Assembly (NCBI GenBank): GCA_023266455.1
Contig: JAHFQD010000083.1
Span: 1-7,674, forward strand
DNA: 7,674 bases
Source of the DNA: Candidatus Muproteobacteria bacterium
GTDB taxonomy: Bacteria; Pseudomonadota; Gammaproteobacteria; Acidiferrobacterales; Sulfurifustaceae
Direction: 5' to 3'
Shown: positions 1-6,861 of the stretch, piece after piece
How positions within the stretch are numbered: the first letter of the stretch is position 1
How the letters are laid out: every line of letters starts with the position of its first letter
Made by a program: the position numbers and the translations under genes
The notes under the pieces: model-generated
What the model saw: only the letters and a program-made list of their open reading frames with translations
Databases searched by the model: none
Told to the model about the DNA's origin: nothing

Positions 1-250
1 TCATCGAAAGCGAGGCACAAAAGCGGGTGCGGAAGTAATCCACCGCTCTCTTCGTGGAACGCTCAGGGTGTTGCAGCACGACCGATTTTGAGGCGTCAAA
101 ACCGCGTTTCTGGTTTCCAGCGGACTGGCTTTTCTGGCCACGGCCGGATTCTGGCAATGGGTGCAAATCAGGCCGCACCATAGCGGCCCCAGGAATTGAT
201 CCTTATAAAGGGTTGTGTGCCGAGTGTTTGTGGAAAGCCGCAGTACCCGC
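1..250. other. Region downstream of the operon with no supported gene
   Basis: These 250 bases follow the stop codon of the lipoprotein hydrolase. Open frames exist on both strands, but all need TTG or GTG starts, none has a convincing ribosome binding site, and none gives a protein I recognise. No stem-loop followed by a T-run was found on the minus strand, so the terminator of the operon is not visible here. The region may be plain intergenic DNA or hold the remnant of a lost gene. Confidence 0.5.
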
Positions 251-1573
251 TCATGTCCCGCTCGGGACGGACAGCTGTATGAAGTAACGCATGAAATCGA
301 CAAACACCGGCCGGTAGATGTCGTTATGCCCGTTTATGATTTCATTGTCGACGGAGATAACAAAAAAAGGATTCAGCGGATGCGACTTTTTTTCGTAAGG
401 GTCATGCGTCAGCACCGAGCCGGGGAAACTTTGCGACCAACCCGCCTTGAATAATCCCTTACTCCATTGCTTACGAAACGTGGCAAGCAATTCCAAGTTG
501 TCGGCGCTGAGCGCCGACGTGCCTTGCATATAGGGACAACCACATGTCACATCGGCGTGCGCGGGTTTCTTTGGCGCCGCGTCCCGGTTAACCGCTCTCA
601 GCGTATGGGTGCGATAACGCGCAAAGTGACCGACAGCGGTGCGATTCGCCGCTTTCTGATCGGCATCGCGGTGCTTATCGAACAAGGTCGATAACCAGCG
701 ACCGATGGGAAAGGCTTTTTTAGTGGCTGCGTCGCCTTGCGAGGTAATGATGGCCATGATCGGCGCCTGACCCGCCAGGTAGGAACGTTCCAGCGCCATT
801 TGATGCAAGGGCTCGTAGCGCTTGGCCTCGAAGGCCGGATTAATAAGAACAACCAAGTCACCGAACGGTTCCGGGGGCGCGCCTTCGCCCCGATAATCGA
901 TAAAGCGGTCGATCAAGAGCTGCGATACCGCGGAATAAATCACGGCACCGCCGAAACTGTGACCGATAATCACAAGCTGCGTCGAAGACGGCTTCACTTC
1001 AGCGGTCACGTTGCGCTTGATGTAGCGAATGCTGTTAAGCCGGACTAATATTTCCGTGACCGCGCTGGAGCCGACCTGGTGCGCGGTATTCTTGCGTTCC
1101 CAAAAAGTCAGGTTGGTCAGCCAACTGCCCTGTAGCGACAAACCGCGCCAACCGAGATAAACGCCGAATATCTTGCGTGGTTTACGCTTCTGCACATTGG
1201 CGGCGGCAACTTCGAGATCGTGTACTTGGCTCAGCGCTTCACGGAAACAACTCATGTTGCCGTCGCACACGGAGGCGTTATGCTGCCAACCGTGGGCAAA
1301 CACCACCATTAATAAATCCTGGCGGTTCGCTTCCTCGCTCAAACGATCGATCAGCGTCCACATCTGGCGCCGGTCCCAAAACCAACCTTGGTCGTCGAAT
1401 TCGACGACGCCTAAGGCGTACTTGGCATTCTCTTCGATGCTGTATTGCGCGCACGCCTTCACGTCCGTGTCGGTTTTACACGGAGCGATTTCGGTGCGGT
1501 ATTGAACATTCGGCGCGCAGGCCGATAGTATCGGAATGATAAAAATAAGGAGCCATATCGGGTTGCGACGCAT
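251..1573 (-). CDS. Outer-envelope lipoprotein, alpha/beta hydrolase (probable esterase or lipase)
   Basis: This 440-residue protein is a probable serine ester hydrolase anchored in the cell envelope by lipid. Residues 1-18 form a signal peptide (MRRN, then a hydrophobic stretch) ending in the lipobox LSAC, with Cys19 as the lipidated residue. The next residue is Ala rather than Asp, which in enterobacteria favours sorting to the outer membrane. The nucleophile elbow is VIIGHSFGG with Ser206 as the likely catalytic serine. FAHGW at 92-96 fits the oxyanion-hole strand, Asp281 (SQGDAA) is a candidate acid and His416 (NGHND) a candidate base; the last two are inferred from position. Six cysteines in the mature protein lie in close pairs (32/41, 103/109, 344/346) and may form disulfides. 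The ATG start has a good GAGG site upstream. It is the last gene of the cluster, 24 bases after the cytochrome gene. The substrate is unknown; a lipid, ester or polymer fragment is possible. Confidence 0.88.
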   Translation of the reverse strand: MRRNPIWLLIFIIPILSACAPNVQYRTEIAPCKTDTDVKACAQYSIEENAKYALGVVEFDDQGWFWDRRQMWTLIDRLSEEANRQDLLMVVFAHGWQHNASVCDGNMSCFREALSQVHDLEVAAANVQKRKPRKIFGVYLGWRGLSLQGSWLTNLTFWERKNTAHQVGSSAVTEILVRLNSIRYIKRNVTAEVKPSSTQLVIIGHSFGGAVIYSAVSQLLIDRFIDYRGEGAPPEPFGDLVVLINPAFEAKRYEPLHQMALERSYLAGQAPIMAIITSQGDAATKKAFPIGRWLSTLFDKHRDADQKAANRTAVGHFARYRTHTLRAVNRDAAPKKPAHADVTCGCPYMQGTSALSADNLELLATFRKQWSKGLFKAGWSQSFPGSVLTHDPYEKKSHPLNPFFVISVDNEIINGHNDIYRPVFVDFMRYFIQLSVPSGT

Positions 1574-1578
1574 GCGAA

Positions 1579-1585
1579 TTTCCTC
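1579..1585 (-). promoter_or_regulatory. Ribosome binding site of the lipoprotein hydrolase
   Basis: On the minus strand this reads GAGGAAA, five bases before the ATG at 1573 (eight bases from the GAGG core). It supports that ATG as the true start, in agreement with the complete lipoprotein signal peptide that begins there. Confidence 0.65.
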
Positions 1586-1597
1586 GAGAGCGATGTG

Positions 1598-3046
1598 CTA
1601 GAGCGTTTTTAAATATTCCAGTAATGCGGCCTTCTTGAACGCCGATAAGTCGGTGCCGTAACGATGCCCTTGGTTGCCGTTGCCGCGTACGGCAGTATCG
1701 AAACGCCAACCCTCGCGTTGCGCCGCTTCGCCTTGGCTGATGAAGCCGACATTTTTCGGATCGTAAACATCGTAACCGCGATAAAACACTTGCGTGCGTT
1801 TGGCTTGCGGCTCTAATAAATCGTGCAGATTCGGCACCGAGCCATTATGCAAATACGGCGCGCGTAACCACAGGCCATCGAGCGGCGCGCTGACATAACC
1901 GTTGGTTTTGACCATGGGGATGCGATCGATGCCCATGCTTTTAACCTTGGCGTTGGCGGCATCGGCGCCGGCTTGCGTCCAGGTATCGAGGCGTTCGCGG
2001 TCGGTGGCAATTTCTTCGATGGGGATCACCTTGCCCGCGCGCGCTTGGCCTGGTTCATGACATTCGGCACAATGCTCCGCATACATACGTTTGCCGGTGG
2101 CGGCGAGTGGCTTATTAACCGGATAAGGATACGGCGGCGGCGCCAAGGTCGACAGCCAGCTCTCTAATTCCCGCATACGCTGCAAAAACGGCGCGCCCGG
2201 CCGCGCACCGAGCCCCAAGGCCGAATCGATAATGACCGAACGCGGCGACGGCGTGGCCCCGTCCCAATTCAGCGATTGCCCGGCGCGCGCTTGCAAATTC
2301 CATATCGAAGGGAAATCGGCATTGCCGGTGCTGTGGTCGTAGGCTAACTCCGTCATGAAATATTTTGTGAGATTCATCGGATCGTCGCGCCCCGCACCCC
2401 AGTCGGGTATACCGGGGCGGTTCATCCAGGCAAATTGCCGCTCTTGCTTCAGCAACGCCTTTTTAGTGAAAGGAATAATAATGTAGCGATAGAGCACGCG
2501 ATCGAACCACGGCAGATCGTACACCAAGGAGATCTCGCGCATGATGTCGTCGGCGTTAAACCGCGAGTCGTGCGCGACCGCGAACAGAAACCGGAAATAG
2601 CCCTGCACGTTCGAGGTATGCGCGGGACCGGCGGGATAAAATTGCGTAACAGCATTTTCCGCGGTGCGCACACTCGCGGTGTGGCACGCGGCGCAATTAT
2701 TGGCCACGCGCGGAAAGCCGATGGTCTTTTTACTAAACCCCGCGGGCAATTCCTCGCCCGGTTCCCACACCATGCCCAGCGACTTGTAACCGCCGGGACC
2801 GGGCAGGTGTTCGGGGAACATGCGCGGTAACACCAGCCAAACCCAGTACGGCAAGCCACGGTCATTTTCCGCGCCTAAAGAGCCGTACAGGAATCGTTTC
2901 GCTTCGCTTTCAAACGGCGGCTGCGGTTCTTCGCGAAAGAATTTATACCAAGCGACCAATCCGCCGCACAAGGCCAGGACAATGGCGACGCCGAGCAATG
3001 GCTTCCACCGGCTAATGCGTCTATATTTCTTTTTCATTTTCGCCAT
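1598..3046 (-). CDS. Membrane-anchored di-heme c-type cytochrome, RoxA/MauG/peroxidase-like (paralogue B)
   Basis: A 482-residue protein with two covalent heme sites, CAACH at 118-122 and CAECH at 326-330, which would face the periplasm. Residues 1-15 are strongly basic and 16-34 hydrophobic, giving an uncleaved anchor; Cys27 (LALC) does not fit a good lipobox. Conserved blocks shared with its upstream neighbour include YGSLGAE (54-60), GLPYWVW (64-70), FPSIWN (245-250), GLWLRAPYLHNGSVPN (391-406), NQGH (458-461) and the ending EYLKTL. His400 and His461 are candidate distal heme ligands or active-site residues, inferred from conservation. The layout fits di-heme cytochrome c peroxidases, MauG and the rubber oxygenase RoxA; the roughly 208-residue spacing of the hemes is close to what I recall for RoxA, but the C-terminal part is shorter. 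The WDG motif at 261-263 lacks the following NN and ERN residues of the paralogue. The gene starts 14 bases after its neighbour ends, with only a weak ribosome site. Peroxidase, dioxygenase and plain electron-transfer roles all remain open. Confidence 0.87.
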   Translation of the reverse strand: MAKMKKKYRRISRWKPLLGVAIVLALCGGLVAWYKFFREEPQPPFESEAKRFLYGSLGAENDRGLPYWVWLVLPRMFPEHLPGPGGYKSLGMVWEPGEELPAGFSKKTIGFPRVANNCAACHTASVRTAENAVTQFYPAGPAHTSNVQGYFRFLFAVAHDSRFNADDIMREISLVYDLPWFDRVLYRYIIIPFTKKALLKQERQFAWMNRPGIPDWGAGRDDPMNLTKYFMTELAYDHSTGNADFPSIWNLQARAGQSLNWDGATPSPRSVIIDSALGLGARPGAPFLQRMRELESWLSTLAPPPYPYPVNKPLAATGKRMYAEHCAECHEPGQARAGKVIPIEEIATDRERLDTWTQAGADAANAKVKSMGIDRIPMVKTNGYVSAPLDGLWLRAPYLHNGSVPNLHDLLEPQAKRTQVFYRGYDVYDPKNVGFISQGEAAQREGWRFDTAVRGNGNQGHRYGTDLSAFKKAALLEYLKTL

Positions 3047-3060
3047 GGTCCCGTTCTCGC

Positions 3061-4554
3061 TTAAAATGTTTTGAGATATTCGACTAATGCGTCTTTTTGT
3101 TGCGCGGATAATGTCGTGCCGTAGCGCGCGCCTTCGTGACCTTGATTGCTATTACCCGGTACGGCGGTGTCGAAGCGGAAATAATGACGGCCATTTTCCT
3201 CGGCCACGTTGCCGACAAACCCCATGCGGCTACGGTCGTATAAATCATTACCGCGATAAAATACTTTCGGACGGCGCCAGCTAGGTTCCAGTAAATCGCG
3301 CATGTTCGGCACCGAGCCGTTATGCAGATACGGCGCGCGCAACCACAGGCCATCCAGCGGCATATTGGCGTAACCGAAGGTCTTGCGGAAATTCTTGAAG
3401 CGCCACGGATAACCGGCATAGAGCGTGTTTTGGTTGGCGTTCACGGCGAGGGTATACGAATCGAGACGATGACGATCGGTGCCGATTTTTTCAATCGGCT
3501 CGACCTTGCCGACGTACTCGCCGGCGAAGTTTTGCCCATCGACGCCGTGGCAACTCGCGCAGTTTTGCGCGTACAACGATTTCCCGGCGGCGGCAAGCTG
3601 TTGATCGATGGGATAGGGATACGCCGGCGGTTTGCTGTCCAGCAGCCAGTCTTCGACGCGCTTGATACGCGCGCGATCGATTGTGGGTGGCGTGACCCCG
3701 GCGCCCAAGGCGGCGCTTTTATTACGCTCCTCCAGCGAGGTATTGTTGCCGTCCCAATGCAATTGCATGCCTTCGCGTTGACGCACATTCCAGATCGAGG
3801 GGAAATCGGCGGTGCCGATCAATTCGCGCGCGGGCAATTTGTCCATGGGGAAATTGAAATACGCTTTGAGCGGATTGAATGTATCGACCCGGCCCGGCCC
3901 CCACGGCGGTTGTTGATCTAAAAACGCGAGCCGGCCCTTCAGCGACAACATGCGTTCGCGCGCAAAATAAACGATGTAATAACGCATGAGCGCACGATCG
4001 ACCCAACTGAGATCAGCGCCGATCCGGTCCATCTCCAACAATACGCGCTGCGGGGTAAAGCGCGGGTCCATGCCGACCGACATAAAGAAGCGTGTAAACG
4101 CATGGAAGTCGAAAGTATTCGCCGGCATACCGACGACGACGCGCGGTTTCGTATCGGGCGTATCGCGCACGGTGCCGGTATGGCAAAACGCGCAATTCAG
4201 CCACACCACATCGAAACCGCGATAACGGCGTTTGGACATACCGACGGGGAGATCATGCCCGTCTTCGTAAATGAATCCCAAGGATGCATAACCCTTGCCC
4301 GGCAGCTTATCGGCAAACAACTCCGGCAGCACTTTCCATAACCAATATGGCACGCCGAATTCGTGCTCGCTACCGACCGAACCATATTTAATGTGCTCAA
4401 TGGGATCGGCATAATCGACCGGGGTATCGCGCGTGAAACGCACCGCCAGGTACCCAATCGCAATGATAAAAACTATCGCGAACCCCAATAAAATCCGCGC
4501 GCACAGCGGGCGGGCGGCGGTGATGCCAATACCGATGAACGTTTTTTTTCCCAT
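3061..4554 (-). CDS. Membrane-anchored di-heme c-type cytochrome, RoxA/MauG/peroxidase-like (paralogue A)
   Basis: A 497-residue protein with heme c sites CAFCH at 121-125 and CASCH at 332-336. A basic N-terminus is followed by a hydrophobic helix at about 20-39, most likely an uncleaved anchor placing the heme domains in the periplasm. Recognisable blocks are YGSVGSEH (57-64), GVPYWLW (67-73), FPSIWN (251-256), HWDGNN (266-271) with ERN at 276-278, LRAPYLHNGSVPN (405-417), NQGH (470-473) and the ending EYLKTF. It is clearly a paralogue of the next gene downstream and keeps the fuller WDGNN/ERN motif, so it looks like the less diverged copy. Its family lies near di-heme cytochrome c peroxidases and RoxA-type oxygenases; this rests on layout and motifs, not a search. 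I chose the ATG at 4554 over a TTG at 4572, because the ATG begins the basic-then-hydrophobic anchor and has a GGGAG site 11 bases upstream, while the TTG would sit inside that region. Confidence 0.87.
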   Translation of the reverse strand: MGKKTFIGIGITAARPLCARILLGFAIVFIIAIGYLAVRFTRDTPVDYADPIEHIKYGSVGSEHEFGVPYWLWKVLPELFADKLPGKGYASLGFIYEDGHDLPVGMSKRRYRGFDVVWLNCAFCHTGTVRDTPDTKPRVVVGMPANTFDFHAFTRFFMSVGMDPRFTPQRVLLEMDRIGADLSWVDRALMRYYIVYFARERMLSLKGRLAFLDQQPPWGPGRVDTFNPLKAYFNFPMDKLPARELIGTADFPSIWNVRQREGMQLHWDGNNTSLEERNKSAALGAGVTPPTIDRARIKRVEDWLLDSKPPAYPYPIDQQLAAAGKSLYAQNCASCHGVDGQNFAGEYVGKVEPIEKIGTDRHRLDSYTLAVNANQNTLYAGYPWRFKNFRKTFGYANMPLDGLWLRAPYLHNGSVPNMRDLLEPSWRRPKVFYRGNDLYDRSRMGFVGNVAEENGRHYFRFDTAVPGNSNQGHEGARYGTTLSAQQKDALVEYLKTF

Positions 4555-4565
4555 GTCGCTATTCA

Positions 4566-4570
4566 CTCCC
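4566..4570 (-). promoter_or_regulatory. Ribosome binding site deciding the start of cytochrome paralogue A
   Basis: On the minus strand this reads GGGAG, 11 bases before the ATG at 4554. The spacing is a little long but usable. A TTG codon in the same frame at 4572 overlaps this site and would leave itself without one, so the ATG is the better start. Confidence 0.5.
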
Positions 4571-4628
4571 AAGAGTTTTTTTGAAGAACTCCCTCTCTCC
4601 CAGAGAAAGAAATTTTCAACGGCTTACT

Positions 4629-6851
4629 TTAATGATATTGGCCTGGATGCGCCATCAGGCACGGACCTAAACTTTCGTAAGGTTGCAGCATCAGTGCCGC
4701 CGCGGGCATGCTCGCGTGCGCCGCGGCATAACGCTTAAGACGTGCGCGATCGGCGTGCATAATCCAGTCAACCTCGGCGATATCCATTCCCGCGAGCGCA
4801 TACCCGGGCGGCATGGGTGTCTTGGCGCGCGTATCGGCGGCGTGCTCCGGCATCGATAAACGAAACAGAATTCGATCCGCGCACTGCCCGATCTGCGTCG
4901 CTACTTGTGCCGGCGCGCCATGCAGGAAGTTCGGCGGGAACGCCTCCTGGGTATCGTGACAACGCGCACAGTAATGTTGAAATAGCTGGATGTCAGCGTC
5001 GGCGCTTGCTTGTTCTGTGTTAGCTGTATCGACCTGTATAGCCGGCAATAACTTGTCTTCCAAACAACACCACGCCGTCGGTACGCCGGCATCGAATGCC
5101 TGCAGAAGCACGGGCATTACCGCCGCGCGGCGAAACGGTCGCTGCGTCAAGACATCGCTATTGCCTTGCTGAGCCTGCGCGATCATTTGTTCCAGGGCGC
5201 GCTCAATGCGCGCGGAATCTTGCGTAATCGTCGTTGTGAGCGTGCCGCGCGTAGGCGTGCGTTTATCCCAACTGAGCGTTAAACCGGCCAGCGCATTGCC
5301 CGCGACATCGTGCAAGCGGCGCTGGCTGACGGTGTCGCGCAAACGGAACTGTATTTGCGTCGTGGCAGCGCTGTGAGCGACATGCACCGCCTGAGCATCG
5401 AGATAGGTCCACGCGGCATTGTCGGACCATGCCCACGCAGGGGCGTCGATAGCGACTGTCCGTGCGCGCGGTTTCAGGCGGGCGGAGAAAAACATGCCCG
5501 GATGTCGGCCGCAACGAATGTCCAAAACGGCCTTGTCCTGGGTAACAATTTCACAAGCGAGCGACTGCCGCTGTACCGCAGCGGTGGTCGCGCCCAACGC
5601 GGAATCAAGCGCGTCGATATCTCTTTCGCTAAAGAACTCCGCCACACCGCCCACGACGCGTGTGAGATCGTCGGTGCGCGCGGCCGACCAGATTTGGCCC
5701 GGTGTACGCAGCTTTAATGGTTCCAGCTGGGCAGGAATTTCCGCTGAGGCTTCGCTGCCACGCTCCAGCGTCAGCGTGTTAAGCGCCGGCAAGGGCTGCG
5801 CCGTTAGCGCGCCGGTGACGACATTCATAAACGGATTGCGATTAGGCAGATCGTTATCGGGAATCGCGAGGCCCTCGGGCCAGCGCGTTTGCCAATTAAT
5901 ACGTAATTGCGCCAAGTGCTGGCGATAACGCAGCGAGGCGCTATCGAAGCCGCGCAAGCCTGTCAGGCGATATTGCAAGGCTGCACGCAAGATGTCCGCG
6001 CGACATTGGAAAGCGGCGGCATCGGGTGTCGCTGAAACGCTCGGAGCAGCACAAGCCTCCTGCCAAATACGTTGATAAGCGCCATACAAATTGGCACGGT
6101 CACCGGCGTTGTCGATGGCATAAGCCACATCGCTGACCGGCTCGACCGGGAAACCGTAGTAGTCGCGCTTTTCCTGCGCCAAGCGCGCGGCAATCAGCGG
6201 ATTGGCACTGGTTTCGTCCCACAACGGCCGTGAAAAAATCGGGCTGGCGCTTTGATGGCAGGTGATGCACAACGCGCGATTGGCATAAAATACCTGGCGG
6301 GCGCCGTCGGCGCGATAATCTTTCACTATTTGAAATTCAAAGCGTCCCGCTGATTCGTTGTAGCTGATGACCTCGATGATTCCTGCCTTTTCTTGATAAC
6401 CGAGGTACAAACGATCTTTGAGCAGCATGCGCGACTGCGCCGCGGGCTCGCCATCGACCGCCAACACCGCGCGCGGAAATTTGTAATACTCCGGTGCCGC
6501 GGCGCTGCGTTGCAAGGAACGGCCCAAGGGAATCAATACACGCTTGACGCCGGACGGCGTTTGCACCGCGAGTTCGCGCTCGATACGTGCAACCAGCTCC
6601 GAAAAAGGAAATGGAACAGCATAATGTGCGCCGCTGCTGTCATGCTCGCTCACAAGAAAGTCGAACAATGAACGTCCCTGCGGCGGTGTGTTGGCTCCCG
6701 GCACGCGCGGGTCGGTGGCCCACTCCGGTGCTTTATCTTTTAGGGGAGTAACCGGCGTCCGGTTCATGGCATAGCGGATAAACAAGCTTGTCCCTCCAGC
6801 CATCAGCAAAAACACAATGATCGCGGCTCCGGCTCGCGCCCACCCGCGCAT
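4629..6851 (-). CDS. Large membrane-anchored protein with two widely spaced heme c sites
   Basis: A 740-residue protein with a single N-terminal hydrophobic segment (about 9-25) and a periplasmic body. The first heme site is CITCH at 195-199, followed by the conserved-looking block QSASPIFSRPLWDET (200-214). The second, CARCH at 628-632, lies in a short C-terminal domain that resembles a class I cytochrome c: KTPMPPG at 677-683 offers Met680 as a likely sixth heme ligand. About 430 residues separate the two sites and I recognise no domain in them. Eight further cysteines (267, 283, 433, 447, 595, 596, 657, 731) could form disulfides; 595 and 596 are adjacent. The ATG is 10 bases after the preceding stop, with only a weak AGG as ribosome site, so translational coupling is likely. 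It probably passes electrons to or from the two di-heme cytochromes downstream, or is itself an oxidase or oxygenase. I do not know a characterised relative. Confidence 0.85.
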   Translation of the reverse strand: MRGWARAGAAIIVFLLMAGGTSLFIRYAMNRTPVTPLKDKAPEWATDPRVPGANTPPQGRSLFDFLVSEHDSSGAHYAVPFPFSELVARIERELAVQTPSGVKRVLIPLGRSLQRSAAAPEYYKFPRAVLAVDGEPAAQSRMLLKDRLYLGYQEKAGIIEVISYNESAGRFEFQIVKDYRADGARQVFYANRALCITCHQSASPIFSRPLWDETSANPLIAARLAQEKRDYYGFPVEPVSDVAYAIDNAGDRANLYGAYQRIWQEACAAPSVSATPDAAAFQCRADILRAALQYRLTGLRGFDSASLRYRQHLAQLRINWQTRWPEGLAIPDNDLPNRNPFMNVVTGALTAQPLPALNTLTLERGSEASAEIPAQLEPLKLRTPGQIWSAARTDDLTRVVGGVAEFFSERDIDALDSALGATTAAVQRQSLACEIVTQDKAVLDIRCGRHPGMFFSARLKPRARTVAIDAPAWAWSDNAAWTYLDAQAVHVAHSAATTQIQFRLRDTVSQRRLHDVAGNALAGLTLSWDKRTPTRGTLTTTITQDSARIERALEQMIAQAQQGNSDVLTQRPFRRAAVMPVLLQAFDAGVPTAWCCLEDKLLPAIQVDTANTEQASADADIQLFQHYCARCHDTQEAFPPNFLHGAPAQVATQIGQCADRILFRLSMPEHAADTRAKTPMPPGYALAGMDIAEVDWIMHADRARLKRYAAAHASMPAAALMLQPYESLGPCLMAHPGQYH

Positions 6852-6861
6852 CGATTAGCGC

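Noticed and set aside
92..199. Plus-strand stretch of 35 codons that reads like a membrane segment (VSSGLAFLATAGFWQW).
   Set aside because: It follows directly on a TGA codon, has no usable start and ends after 35 codons. It is at most a remnant and more likely chance.
255..268. Perfect inverted repeat GTCCCGCTCGGGAC, considered as the operon terminator.
   Set aside because: It lies within the last codons of the hydrolase, the stem is only 5-6 base pairs and no T-run follows on the minus strand.
1..303. Minus-strand open frame of 100 codons running off the left end of the hydrolase gene, with cysteine pairs (CTHC).
   Set aside because: It needs a TTG start inside the hydrolase gene, overlaps its end in another frame, has no clear ribosome site and matches nothing I recognise.
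1831..1885. DNA repeat with 3306-3360 (51 of 55 bases), considered as a mobile or recombination repeat.
   Set aside because: It encodes the same conserved protein block in two paralogous genes at matching positions, so protein constraint explains it.
3322..3921. Plus-strand open frame of 199 codons opposite cytochrome paralogue A.
   Set aside because: It is antisense to a gene with two heme motifs and full-length similarity to its neighbour; such long antisense frames are common in GC-rich coding DNA.
4555..4628. The 74-base gap before cytochrome paralogue A, considered as an internal promoter or terminator (short inverted repeats TCTCT-CCC-AGAGA and GAGTT...AACTC; a TTGAAA box on the minus strand).
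   Set aside because: Stems are only five base pairs with no T-run in the right place, and no acceptable -10 box lies 16-18 bases after TTGAAA. Only the ribosome binding site is supported.
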